From Treponema sp. (GTDB lineage Bacteria > Spirochaetota > Spirochaetia > Treponematales > Breznakiellaceae): DNA of 22,200 nucleotides. The stretch is taken from positions 1 to 22,200 of the forward strand of contig WQRN01000022.1 of assembly GCA_009786715.1 (NCBI GenBank). The letters run 5' to 3'. The notes below the pieces were generated by a model. The model saw only the letters and a list, made by a program, of their open reading frames with translations. It ran no database searches and was not told where the DNA came from. This document shows positions 7,818-15,544 of this stretch, in pieces. Made by a program: the position numbers and the translations under genes. Positions within the stretch are counted from its first letter, which is position 1; the number at the start of each line of letters is the position of its first letter.

Positions 7818-7851
7818 AAATTAAAAATCATCGAAAGATGATTTTTAATTT
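7818..7851 (-). terminator. Perfect 15-bp AT-rich hairpin at the end of parE
   Basis: AAATTAAAAATCATC and its exact complement GATGATTTTTAATTT enclose a 4-nt loop (GAAA on the plus strand). It overlaps the parE stop codon. The perfect stem suggests an mRNA 3' end or transcript-stabilising structure; the stem is AT-rich and no separate T-run follows, so intrinsic termination would be weak. Confidence 0.45.
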
Positions 7852-9796
7852 AGCCAGCGTCCTCTATCAAGTTTTTCATGATGTATTCGCGTCTTTCCGG
7901 CGTATTTTTACCCATATAGAAGTTTAGAACCTGCGGCACAGTTTTAAGCGTGCTGACAGACACAGGCACCAGCCTGATATCCTCTCCTATAAACTGCCCG
8001 AACTCTTTGGGGCTGATTTCTCCCAATCCTTTAAAACGGGTAATCTCGCTGGAAGATCCGAGAGCGGAGGAAGCTTCGTCTCTCTCTTTTTCCGTATAAC
8101 AGTAACGGGTTTCCTTTTTCGTGCGAACGCGGAAAAGCGGCGTTTCCAGAATGTAAACATGGCCAGCGGTTATTAATTCCTCAAAATAGGAGAGGAAGAA
8201 TGTTAAAAGCAGGTTGCGGATGTGAAAGCCGTCAAAGTCCGCGTCTGTCGCAATGACAATTTTCGCGTAGCGCAGCCCATCAATGTCGTTGTCGATGCCG
8301 AGAGCCATCATCAGGTTAAAAAGTTCTTCGTTCTTATATATAGCCGCGCGTTTTTTGCCGTAAACATTTTCTACCTTGCCGCGCAGAGAAAAAATCGCCT
8401 GAGTCATTACATCGCGGCTGGATACGATTGAACCGGACGCTGAATCGCCCTCAGTTAAAAAGATCATCGATTCTTCGCCGTCTTTGCCGTCATCAAGGTG
8501 GTACTTGCAGTCTTTTAATTTAGGAATCTTCAGGGCGATTTTTTTAGCCGCGTCACGGGCTTCTTTTTTAACAGCGTTGAGCTCTGTGCGAAGCGATTCG
8601 TTCGCGGTTATTTTTTGTTCCAGTTTCTTGCTTGCTTCTGGATTCTTGTGCAGCCAGTCTTCAACGGCATTGCGCACTTCCTGCACAACCCATGCGCGGA
8701 TATCAGAGTTTCCAAGTTTATTTTTTGTCTGACTTTCAAATACCGGGTTTTTAAGTTTGATAGCTACCGCCGCGGTTGTCCCTTCGCGCACATCTTCCGA
8801 GCGGTAATCCTTTTTATAAAAAGTTTGAATCCCTTTTAAAAAGCCTTCTTTAAAAGCGGAAAGATGGGTTCCGCCGTCGGATGTGAACTGTCCGTTAACA
8901 AACGAAAAATATTCTTCGCCGTAATTGTTGGTGTGGGTAAAGGCGATTTCCAACTGTCCGTTCTGCGAGTGTTTACCTTTGTAGTAACCAAGAGAATAAA
9001 GACAGTCTTCGCCTGTCTCTTCCGTAAGAAGATCGTACAATCCGCGGTTTGATACAAATTTTTTATTATTAAACGACAAGGTTAACCCGGCGTTAAGGTA
9101 TGCGTAATTTTGAACTCGTTTTTCTATAAACTCCGCGTTAAATAGGTAATCTTTAAAAATTTCAGGATCGGGAATAAACTCCACCATTGTTCCGTCTTTA
9201 ATTTTTTCTTTTAACTTGCCTTTGCGATCGCTTTTTAACTTTCCTCTTTCAAAGATCGCCTCGGCAAACTCACCGTTTCGAATCGCGACTACCCTAAAAT
9301 GAATGGAGAGCGCGTTAACAGCTTTTGTTCCGACTCCGTTCAAGCCGACAGAAAATTGAAACACATCATCATTGTACTTCGCGCCTGTGTTAATAACAGA
9401 AACGCACTCAACAAGTTTGCCAAGAGGAATGCCGCGCCCGAAGTCGCGTATCTTCACCAAAGCTTTGCCGGGTTTATCAATATCTTTTATAACCGTCTCG
9501 ATAAGTTTTCCGTTCCCCATGATAAATTCATCAATGCCGTTGTCAATAACTTCTTTTAATAAAACGTAAATGCCGTCATCGGGATTGGAACCGTCTCCAA
9601 GCCGCCCGATATACATACCGGTACGGAGCCTTATGTGTTCAAGAGATGATAAAGTTTTTATTTTTGATTCATCATAAACAGATCCGCCGGCGGCGGCAGA
9701 TTTTGCAGCCGCCTTCTTAGGCGCCGCCTTAGCAGTCGGTTTTTTAACCGCCGCCTTTTTCGCGGCGGCTTTTTTTACAGGTTTCTTAGCCGGCAT
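7850..9796 (-). CDS. parE: DNA topoisomerase IV subunit B with H1-like N-terminal tail
   Basis: 648 aa; the ATPase/TOPRIM subunit of topoisomerase IV. Residues 2-36 form a basic tail (12 Lys, 15 Ala, 4 Pro, no acidic residue), with Lys pairs at 4-5, 8-9, 13-14, 18-19 and 27-28. The GHKL ATPase follows: E82 and N86 in KEVIDNGIDE, the G1 box DFGRGIP (118-124) and the G2 box GLNGVGTKA (151-159). The TOPRIM domain shows E449 in FLTEGDSASGS and D518/D520/D522 in ATDADFDG, then RFKGLGEISPKEF (587-599). The start is fixed by an excellent ribosome-binding site (GGAGGTGA), so the tail is part of the protein. The body resembles Bacteroidetes-type ParE (RPGMYIG-like RTGMYIGRLGDGSNPDDGIY). A coiled-coil gene ends 33 bp upstream and is probably cotranscribed. 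Confidence 0.93.
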   Translation of the reverse strand: MPAKKPVKKAAAKKAAVKKPTAKAAPKKAAAKSAAAGGSVYDESKIKTLSSLEHIRLRTGMYIGRLGDGSNPDDGIYVLLKEVIDNGIDEFIMGNGKLIETVIKDIDKPGKALVKIRDFGRGIPLGKLVECVSVINTGAKYNDDVFQFSVGLNGVGTKAVNALSIHFRVVAIRNGEFAEAIFERGKLKSDRKGKLKEKIKDGTMVEFIPDPEIFKDYLFNAEFIEKRVQNYAYLNAGLTLSFNNKKFVSNRGLYDLLTEETGEDCLYSLGYYKGKHSQNGQLEIAFTHTNNYGEEYFSFVNGQFTSDGGTHLSAFKEGFLKGIQTFYKKDYRSEDVREGTTAAVAIKLKNPVFESQTKNKLGNSDIRAWVVQEVRNAVEDWLHKNPEASKKLEQKITANESLRTELNAVKKEARDAAKKIALKIPKLKDCKYHLDDGKDGEESMIFLTEGDSASGSIVSSRDVMTQAIFSLRGKVENVYGKKRAAIYKNEELFNLMMALGIDNDIDGLRYAKIVIATDADFDGFHIRNLLLTFFLSYFEELITAGHVYILETPLFRVRTKKETRYCYTEKERDEASSALGSSSEITRFKGLGEISPKEFGQFIGEDIRLVPVSVSTLKTVPQVLNFYMGKNTPERREYIMKNLIEDAG

Positions 9797-9805
9797 AAAA
9801 TTGTT

Positions 9806-9813
9806 TCACCTCC
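9806..9813 (-). promoter_or_regulatory. Strong Shine-Dalgarno of parE
   Basis: Minus-strand GGAGGTGA, 9 nt before the ATG at 9796. It confirms that translation begins ahead of the Lys/Ala-rich tail and not at the conserved ATPase core. Confidence 0.85.
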
Positions 9814-9829
9814 CATAAACAAACAGCCT

Positions 9830-10933
9830 TTATAATTGTTTTTCAAGTTCCTGGATATATCCTTCGCTTTCGCGGACGCTTTCTTCCAAGTCGGCAATAC
9901 TTTTTTGACAATCTACAATGCGTTGTTTTTTTTCGTCGATTGATTTTTTATATTTTTCTATTTTGGATCTTTCTTCATCGATTGCAAGAGACGCTCTTAG
10001 CTTTGATATCGCTTTTTCATTGTCGATTAGAGCCTGATTAAGCCTTACCGCTCTGCCGATTATTTCCGCGTCTTCCGCTGTAACAATTGTGTCTATAAAA
10101 TATTTTCGATCCGGGGTTATATCTCCGTCTATCCCTGCAGCCTGCAAGCCGAACTTTCTGTACAAAACGCCGAGTTTTTCCTTTACCTGCGTTATATGAT
10201 TTTTTACCGATTGAATTTGCTTTTGAGGATTGCCGTCGATTCCGAATGAAGCTGTGATTATACGCCTTTCGTCTTTCAGCATGGCAAGCTCGTCCAGAGT
10301 GTTTTTTATTACGCCGCGAAGGTTGTCTATCTCGCCGCGGATAACACAGACGTCATCTTCTTCGCCCGCGCTGTCGCGGGTACTGTAACGCTCGCCGATA
10401 TTCAGATAGAGCTGCTCCTGGCTTTCCTGAGCTTTAGACAGGAACGATTTTAAAACAAGCCCTTGGGCGCTCTTTCCAATCCATGAAAAAACATTGCCGC
10501 CTTCCTTGTTGTCAAGTTCACCTATGCGGGTTTCCAGTGATTCTCTTTTGGCTTTTAACGCGTCGGCCTGTTCCTTAAAAAGCGAGGTATAATCATCGTA
10601 GGCGCTGTTTTCAAGGAGGGCTTTGCCGAGTTTACGGTAAATAACCGCCATTTCCTTACCCTGCTCTCTTTCTTCAATCTCTTTGGCGTTAATCGCTTCT
10701 TCAAGTTCTTTAAAACGCCTGTTTTTCTCCTCAATTTTGCCTATAGCGATATTTGATTCAGCGATATCCAGAAGATAGTTTTTATATTGATTAATGTCTT
10801 CGAAACTTTCACTCATTTCCCTAGTGCGGGAATAAAGGCTTTCTCCGAAATTCTCCAAAAGAGTCTCAAGAGAAACTTTACTTTCCTGAGTGTTTTTCAA
10901 CAGATCTTCAATACGTCTTCTTCTATCATCCAT
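9830..10933 (-). CDS. Soluble coiled-coil protein, unknown function
   Basis: 367 aa starting MDDRRRRIEDLLKNTQESK. It has no signal peptide or membrane segment and is almost wholly helical and charged. Coiled-coil stretches lie at about 60-140 (IEEKNRRFKELEEAINAKEIEER), about 200-265 and 310-367. Between them are short non-helical parts, including GGNVFSWIGKSAQGL (about 143-158) and AAGIDGDITPDRKYFIDTI (about 265-285). The open frame runs on upstream to 11086, but that extension is hydrophobic and covers the pckG promoter and start, so I use the ATG at 10931-10933. No Shine-Dalgarno precedes it; a -10-like TATATT lies 6 nt upstream. It ends 33 bp before parE and probably shares its transcript. 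I do not recognise the family; a role in chromosome organisation is only suggested by the neighbour. Confidence 0.75.
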   Translation of the reverse strand: MDDRRRRIEDLLKNTQESKVSLETLLENFGESLYSRTREMSESFEDINQYKNYLLDIAESNIAIGKIEEKNRRFKELEEAINAKEIEEREQGKEMAVIYRKLGKALLENSAYDDYTSLFKEQADALKAKRESLETRIGELDNKEGGNVFSWIGKSAQGLVLKSFLSKAQESQEQLYLNIGERYSTRDSAGEEDDVCVIRGEIDNLRGVIKNTLDELAMLKDERRIITASFGIDGNPQKQIQSVKNHITQVKEKLGVLYRKFGLQAAGIDGDITPDRKYFIDTIVTAEDAEIIGRAVRLNQALIDNEKAISKLRASLAIDEERSKIEKYKKSIDEKKQRIVDCQKSIADLEESVRESEGYIQELEKQL

Positions 10934-10939
10934 ACATAT

Positions 10940-10968
10940 AATATAAGCAATTTTTAACCAATAGTGAA
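10940..10968 (-). promoter_or_regulatory. Promoter of the coiled-coil/parE unit
   Basis: Minus strand: TTCACT (10963-10968), 17-bp spacer, TATATT (10940-10945). The -10 ends 6 nt before the ATG, and no Shine-Dalgarno is present. Confidence 0.4.
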
Positions 10969-10969
10969 T

Positions 10970-10990
10970 AGGTATTGACTGTAAATACCT
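10970..10990. promoter_or_regulatory. 21-bp dyad between divergent promoters (operator candidate)
   Basis: AGGTATT (10970-10976), 7-bp spacer GACTGTA, AATACCT (10984-10990): perfect 7-bp arms. It lies exactly between the -35 boxes of pckG and of the coiled-coil/parE unit, and touches the pckG -35. The arm-to-arm centre distance is 14 bp. The position suits a dimeric repressor acting on both promoters; no regulator is identified. Confidence 0.45.
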
Positions 10991-11018
10991 TGATAAATCG
11001 GCGATTATGGTGTATAAG
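10990..11018 (+). promoter_or_regulatory. Promoter of pckG
   Basis: TTGATA (10990-10995), 17-bp spacer, TATAAG (11013-11018). Transcription would begin near 11025, giving a leader of roughly 34 nt that contains AGGAG (11049-11053), 5 nt before the ATG. Confidence 0.6.
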
Positions 11019-11058
11019 TATATATTAAGTCGAATTTTGAAAAAAAACAGGAGTAAAT

Positions 11059-12900
11059 ATGAACTTAAATGAATTGAAACACGCAAAATTAAAGAGCTGG
11101 GTAGAAGAAGCAGTCACTCTCATGACCCCGGATTCGGTTGAAATCTGCGACGGCAGTAAGGCGGAATACGAAAAAATGCTGCAAATCACGGTTGACGGCG
11201 GAATCGGCGTCAAGTTAAATCAGGAAAAAAGACCGGGCTGCTACTGGTTCCATTCCGATCCTTCGGACGTAGCAAGAGCGGAAAGCCGTACCTTCATTGC
11301 CAGCAAAAACAAGGATGATGCGGGTCCCACCAACAACTGGACAGACCCTGCCAAGTTAAAAGATGAAATGAAGGCTCAGTACAAGGGTTGTATGAAAGGC
11401 AGAACAATGTACATTATCCCCTTCTCAATGGGACCTGTCGGCTCGAACATCGCGAAAATCGGCGTTGAAATAACAGACAGCCCGTATGTTGTTTTTAACA
11501 TGCACATTATGACAAGAGTCGGAAGCAAGGTTCTGGACGTCCTTGGTTCCGACGGTTTTTTTGTTCCCTGTCTGCATTCAATCGCTAAACCTTTGGGCCC
11601 CGGCGAAAAAGACACAGGCTGGCCGTGCGAACCGGATGTAAACAAAAAGTATATCAGCCATTTCCCGGATACTTATGAAATCTGGTCGTATGGATCAGGC
11701 TACGGCGGAAACGCTCTTCTCGGCAAAAAGTGCCTCGCTCTTCGCATCGCCTCTGTTTTGGCAAGGGACGAAGGCTGGCTTGCGGAGCACATGCTCATTC
11801 TCAAAATTACAAATCCGCAGGGTAAAGTAAAATACATCGCGGGCGCATTACCGTCAGCCTGCGGAAAGACAAACCTCGCGATGTTGATTCCCACCCTTCC
11901 CGGCTGGAAGGTTGAGACAATCGGCGATGATATTGCATGGATGAAATTCGGCGCTGACGGACAGCTTTACGCGATCAATCCCGAAGCCGGATTTTTCGGC
12001 GTTGCGCCGGGAACCAGCGATGCCTCGAACAAGAGCGCAATGGATTCGATCAAGAAAAACACAATCTTTACAAATACCGGTATGACAGAAGACGGCGATA
12101 TATGGTGGGAACAGATCGGCTACGGCGCACCCGGCGAAACAATCACAAACTGGAAGGGCGAAAAAGTACCTGCTCCCAAAACCGACAAAGCGGTTGCAGG
12201 TCAGGAAATCGCACACGCCAACGCGCGTTTTACAGTGCCTGCGGCACAGTGCCCCGTAATCGCGTCGGAATGGGAAGACCCCAAAGGCGTACCGATCGCG
12301 GCGTTCCTTTTCGGCGGCAGACGCCCTGCGACAATTCCTCTTGTAAATGAAAGTAAGGACTGGATACACGGCGTGTTCATGGGATCGATCACAGGATCGG
12401 AAATTACAGCCGCCGCTCTCGACTTAAAAGCCGGAACAATCAGACGCGACCCGTTCGCGATGCTTCCTTTCTGCGGCTACCACATGGGCGATTATTTCGC
12501 GCATTGGCTTAAGCTCGGCAAGAAAGCGCAGGACGAAGGAAAGGGCGACAAGCTTCCAAAGATTTTCTTTGTTAACTGGTTCCGCAAAAGCGCGGAAGGC
12601 AAATTCATGTGGCCCGGTTACGGCGAAAACAGCCGCGTACTCGCGTGGATGTTCAACCGCTGCGACGGCGCGGACAACTTTATAGAAACGCCGATCGGCA
12701 ACCTTCCTAAACCCGGCAGCATCGAGCCGCCCGCGGGAGTAAGCGCTGAAGTAATGGCTGAACTTACCAAAGTTGACGTTGAAGGTTGGAAGAAAGAGAT
12801 TTCCGACGTACGCGAAAACCACTATTCCAAATTCGGCGACAGGCTGCCCAAAGTGCTTTATGAACAATTAGACAAAATGGAAAAAGGCTTAAACAGCTAA
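11059..12900 (+). CDS. pckG: Phosphoenolpyruvate carboxykinase (GTP)
   Basis: 613 aa; interconverts oxaloacetate + GTP and PEP + CO2 + GDP. In an anaerobic fermenter it often runs toward CO2 fixation and oxaloacetate, but the direction here is not readable from sequence. Signatures of the GTP family: the substrate-binding RAESRT (73-78), the P-loop [15 protein letters not shown] (262-276) with the reactive Cys C268, the metal/nucleotide motif [12 protein letters not shown] (286-297; D290, D291), [13 protein letters not shown] (307-319) and the [12 protein letters not shown] segment. The length is normal for the GTP-dependent enzyme (about 600 aa) and too long for the ATP-dependent one. AGGAG lies 5 nt before the ATG. 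The gene stands alone on the plus strand with its own promoter and a strong terminator. Its third codon positions look more G/C-rich than those of the neighbours, consistent with high expression. Confidence 0.96.
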   Translation: MNLNELKHAKLKSWVEEAVTLMTPDSVEICDGSKAEYEKMLQITVDGGIGVKLNQEKRPGCYWFHSDPSDVARAESRTFIASKNKDDAGPTNNWTDPAKLKDEMKAQYKGCMKGRTMYIIPFSMGPVGSNIAKIGVEITDSPYVVFNMHIMTRVGSKVLDVLGSDGFFVPCLHSIAKPLGPGEKDTGWPCEPDVNKKYISHFPDTYEIWSYGSGYGGNALLGKKCLALRIASVLARDEGWLAEHMLILKITNPQGKVKYIAGALPSACGKTNLAMLIPTLPGWKVETIGDDIAWMKFGADGQLYAINPEAGFFGVAPGTSDASNKSAMDSIKKNTIFTNTGMTEDGDIWWEQIGYGAPGETITNWKGEKVPAPKTDKAVAGQEIAHANARFTVPAAQCPVIASEWEDPKGVPIAAFLFGGRRPATIPLVNESKDWIHGVFMGSITGSEITAAALDLKAGTIRRDPFAMLPFCGYHMGDYFAHWLKLGKKAQDEGKGDKLPKIFFVNWFRKSAEGKFMWPGYGENSRVLAWMFNRCDGADNFIETPIGNLPKPGSIEPPAGVSAEVMAELTKVDVEGWKKEISDVRENHYSKFGDRLPKVLYEQLDKMEKGLNS

Positions 12901-12917
12901 ACAACATTTTATGAACG

Positions 12918-12950
12918 AAAAGCCTCAAAGCAATTTGAGGCTTTTTTTTT
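12918..12950 (+). terminator. Rho-independent terminator of pckG
   Basis: A 12-bp stem (AAAAGCCTCAAA with TTTGAGGCTTTT), loop GCAA, and a run of T to 12950. The opposite strand has TTTTCG after the stem, so it may also stop the minus-strand def-fmt-PASTA transcript, whose last gene ends at 12955. Confidence 0.9.
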
Positions 12951-12954
12951 ATGT

Positions 12955-13965
12955 TTAATAATTTCCTACGGTTTCTCTGTAGAGTTCCCTGTTCAGCATT
13001 GATAAAATAAGAATTGTTCCAACCGGTTGTTTGTAAGGCACCGAGAAATCACCGCCCATGTAGTTGACTGTAAAGAGGCGCTGTCTTTCTCCTGACGGGG
13101 TAAGCGCTTCCAATCTTACGGAAAGCGGATAGGGATTTTGCTGGATTGTATAACTAAAAAGACCGAAAATCTCATTATTTGCCAATTGCGCAGGATGAGT
13201 CACCGTTACCTGTACCGGCGTATTTAATGAAACGGTTGTATTGGCAGCGGGGTTCTGCGACACAACGGTTTCACCGCTTTCATTGCTGCCTTTTTCCTTT
13301 AAAACAAACTGAAAATTTATCCCCGCGGAAGAAATTAATTCAAGCGCCCTTGCAAGCGGCAAGCCTGAAAGCTGCGGGACTGAAACGGTCAGGTTTTCTC
13401 TTCCCCTGCTTACAACAAACTCAAGAGCGACAGGGCCTGAAATTTCGGTTCCGGGTTCAGGTTTTTGCGCAAGGATGGTTCCGGGGCTTTCTGATGAAAA
13501 CTCGAACATAATAGGCTCTTTTATCGTAAGAAGTGCGATGCCTCCCGCCGTCGCCTGAAGGGTCATTAAATCCATTCTGACTTCATCAATGTTACGGGTG
13601 ATAAACCGCTCAACTTTATTAACAATTACGCCCTGACTGACTACAAGGCGTATTCTGCGCCCCGCTTTTACAATTGTTCCCGGCTTTGGTTCCTGCTCAA
13701 GAATAAAACCTTTGTCCCTTGAAGTTTGCGAATAACGCAATTGAAGACGCGGATAAAGCTCTTTCACCTGTAATTCAAGCAGAGCCGCGGTGAGTTCCTT
13801 TCCTGTTACATCCGGAACCATTGTCTGCTCTTCGCCGCGCACCGCGACAAAAAAAACAGAAACGGCGACAATACCCACCAGAACGATAAGAGCCGCAACT
13901 GAGATAATAAACAGTCTTAAGTGGTTTGCCACATAATTTTCAATTGAACTTAAATCTAACCGCAT
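12955..13965 (-). CDS. Membrane-anchored PASTA-domain protein without a kinase
   Basis: 336 aa. A cytosolic N-terminus of 17 residues and one membrane segment (18-42) lead into an extracytoplasmic region with three PASTA repeats: about 48-111 (VPDVTGKELTAALLEL ... EPKPGTIVKAG), 112-187 (less regular, ending KPEPGTEISGP) and 194-257 (VPQLSGLPLARALELISSAG). PASTA domains bind uncrosslinked peptidoglycan or related ligands. A C-terminal domain (265-336) of unknown type follows. There is no Ser/Thr kinase domain and no transpeptidase domain, unlike the best-known PASTA proteins. GAGGAA lies upstream of the ATG, and fmt ends 12 nt before it, so it is the third gene of the def-fmt operon. A cell-envelope sensing or scaffolding role is inferred. 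Confidence 0.88.
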   Translation of the reverse strand: MRLDLSSIENYVANHLRLFIISVAALIVLVGIVAVSVFFVAVRGEEQTMVPDVTGKELTAALLELQVKELYPRLQLRYSQTSRDKGFILEQEPKPGTIVKAGRRIRLVVSQGVIVNKVERFITRNIDEVRMDLMTLQATAGGIALLTIKEPIMFEFSSESPGTILAQKPEPGTEISGPVALEFVVSRGRENLTVSVPQLSGLPLARALELISSAGINFQFVLKEKGSNESGETVVSQNPAANTTVSLNTPVQVTVTHPAQLANNEIFGLFSYTIQQNPYPLSVRLEALTPSGERQRLFTVNYMGGDFSVPYKQPVGTILILSMLNRELYRETVGNY

Positions 13966-13977
13966 ATCATTTCCTCG

Positions 13978-14922
13978 TTATAATTGGGAGCCTAAAAAAT
14001 CACGCGCTCCGTTTAAAAAATCACGCCAAAAAAGCGCCTTCTTTGCCTGATACTGCAACCTGGTTACAGCGAGGATTCCATCCCCTGTTTGTATCAGTAT
14101 ACCATGATTTTTATCAGTTCCCAAGACCTTACCGGGCACGGCGCAGGCGGCTGCGTTTTCGCTGCCTGAGTATATATCAGATTCCAGTATAAATAACTCC
14201 CGTCCGTTATGATTACAGCTGCAAAGCGGCCACGGGTTAAAAGCCCTGATTTTCGCGTCAATCTCCGCGGCGCTTTGACCCCAGTTTATAATGCCGTCAT
14301 TTTTAACAAATAATTTACAATGAGTCGCTTCATTGTGATTCTGCGCTGTTTTTTCAGCAGAACCATCCGCAATTTTTTTAAGCACATCGGGCAGCATGAC
14401 AGCGGCTTTTTGCGCCGCTATCTCTCCAAGCGAGGCTGTTGTTTCTCTGCCTGTTAATTGAATTTGTTCAGATGCAATAATATCGCCGCAGTCCATTTTG
14501 TCAGCCAGTGTTTGTATTGAGATTCCTGTTACAATGTCTCGGTTTAAAATTGCCGTTTGAATCGGAGAAGGCCCTCTGTATTTTGGAAGAAGACTCGGAT
14601 GAATATTAATCCCGCCCATTGGAAATAACGCTAAAAATTTAGGGCCGAAAAAATGTCCGCAGGCAAAAGAAACAAGCAAGTCGCATTTTAACGCGCCAAT
14701 CTGCTCTCTTGCGGCAGAATCAAGTTTTAACGGTTTTAAAACCGGCGCGATATTCAGCTTTTGCGCGGCTTCGCCGATTTCTGTCGGCGCAGGAACGCCA
14801 TGCCTCCCTTTCGGAGTATCCGGATTTGTGAGAACTCCGGCAAGTTCGATTCCTTCGATACCGTAAACTGCTTTCAGAGCCGGAACGGCAATTGCGGGAC
14901 TGGCTGCGAATAAAATTCTCAT
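13978..14922 (-). CDS. fmt: Methionyl-tRNA formyltransferase
   Basis: 314 aa; formylates Met-tRNA(fMet) using 10-formyltetrahydrofolate, the step before translation initiation. The catalytic residues are at the same numbers as in the E. coli enzyme: N106 and H108 in GGINIHPSLLPKYRGPSPI, and D144 in DKMDCGDII. The N-terminal folate-binding domain opens MRILFAASPAIAVPAL and has the VLTNPDTPKGR loop that recognises Met-tRNA. The C-terminal domain (about 210-314) contains IRAFNPWPLC, the usual hinge into the tRNA-binding OB fold. The ATG follows the def stop codon with no gap, and a purine-rich CAGGCAGG inside the end of def can serve as ribosome-binding site. Def then removes the formyl group that Fmt adds. 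Confidence 0.95.
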   Translation of the reverse strand: MRILFAASPAIAVPALKAVYGIEGIELAGVLTNPDTPKGRHGVPAPTEIGEAAQKLNIAPVLKPLKLDSAAREQIGALKCDLLVSFACGHFFGPKFLALFPMGGINIHPSLLPKYRGPSPIQTAILNRDIVTGISIQTLADKMDCGDIIASEQIQLTGRETTASLGEIAAQKAAVMLPDVLKKIADGSAEKTAQNHNEATHCKLFVKNDGIINWGQSAAEIDAKIRAFNPWPLCSCNHNGRELFILESDIYSGSENAAACAVPGKVLGTDKNHGILIQTGDGILAVTRLQYQAKKALFWRDFLNGARDFLGSQL

Positions 14923-15429
14923 TTAACCTGCCTGATCTGTACCGGCGCGTATTTTTGTTTTTTCGTATTTTTCAATCAGTTTTTCGCGTTTCTTTTCGGG
15001 AACATGATCTAAAAATAAAACACCCTCAAGATGATCATATTCATGAAGAATTACCCGCGCAAGAAGCCCGCCTGTTTCCAAAGTAAACGGGCGCCCCTTT
15101 ACATTCCATGCTTGAACCTTTATCGATTCGGAACGGACGACATTGGCGTAAATACCCGGAACAGAAAGGCAGCCTTCTTCATATTTGGAAGTAGTATGCG
15201 ATGTTTCAAGAATAGACGGATTTATAAAGACGCGCTCTTCATCACCCTCAACATGAGTGACAAAAATCCGCTTTGAAAGACCAACCTGCGGCCCTGCTAC
15301 CCCTACGCCTTTGTCTCGTTTAAGGATTTCCAGCATTTGACGCGCAGTGTCAACGATCTCATCGTCGATTTTATCAATTTTTTTAGCTTTTTGCCTGAGA
15401 TTTTCATCGCCCAGGGTAATTACCTTCAT
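14923..15429 (-). CDS. def: Peptide deformylase
   Basis: 168 aa; an Fe2+-dependent hydrolase that removes the N-formyl group from nascent proteins. All three motifs are present: GVAGPQ (43-48, a G-A-G-P-Q form of the usual GLAAPQ with Q48 kept), EEGCLSVPG (84-92, metal ligand C87) and HEYDHLEG (129-136, ligands H129 and H133, catalytic E130). The frame is open 12 codons further upstream to a TTG at 15465, but the family starts near MKVITLGDENLRQKA and the upstream part coincides with a good -35 box, so I take the ATG at 15427-15429. There is no Shine-Dalgarno: TATTAT lies 7 nt before the ATG. It is the first gene of def-fmt-PASTA and divergent from the response regulator. Confidence 0.95.
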   Translation of the reverse strand: MKVITLGDENLRQKAKKIDKIDDEIVDTARQMLEILKRDKGVGVAGPQVGLSKRIFVTHVEGDEERVFINPSILETSHTTSKYEEGCLSVPGIYANVVRSESIKVQAWNVKGRPFTLETGGLLARVILHEYDHLEGVLFLDHVPEKKREKLIEKYEKTKIRAGTDQAG

Positions 15430-15436
15430 ATTATCA

Positions 15437-15465
15437 ATAATACAAAAAAATGGACTCCTCGCCAA
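15437..15465 (-). promoter_or_regulatory. Promoter of def-fmt-PASTA
   Basis: Minus strand: TTGGCG (15460-15465), 17-bp spacer, TATTAT (15437-15442). The -10 ends 7 nt before the def ATG, predicting a leaderless or nearly leaderless message. Confidence 0.5.
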
Positions 15466-15509
15466 GACGGGAAGTTCTTATTATTCTTTTAAAGATTGAT
15501 ATGATAAAA

Positions 15510-15539
15510 TTGACAAAATTCTAAATATTAATATAGAAT
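15510..15539 (+). promoter_or_regulatory. Promoter of the double-receiver gene
   Basis: A perfect -35 TTGACA (15510-15515), 18-bp spacer and TAGAAT (15534-15539). The ATG is at 15545, 5 nt after the -10, and no Shine-Dalgarno is present. Confidence 0.6.
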
Positions 15540-15544
15540 GACAT

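Noticed and set aside
9689..9793. Lys/Ala-rich stretch of ParE as a mistranslated non-coding leader
   Set aside because: The excellent Shine-Dalgarno precedes it and no alternative start with a ribosome-binding site lies between it and the ATPase core.
10934..11086. Upstream extension of the coiled-coil gene by 51 residues
   Set aside because: The extension is a hydrophobic AT-driven translation through the divergent promoter region and the pckG start; the charged protein begins cleanly at MDDRRRR.
11376..12867. Long antisense reading frames opposite pckG (up to 171 codons)
   Set aside because: They mirror the codon bias of pckG, have no family features and no ribosome-binding sites.
15430..15465. 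TTG start adding 12 residues to peptide deformylase
   Set aside because: It coincides with the TTGGCG -35 box, and known deformylases begin at the MKVITLGD-like position.
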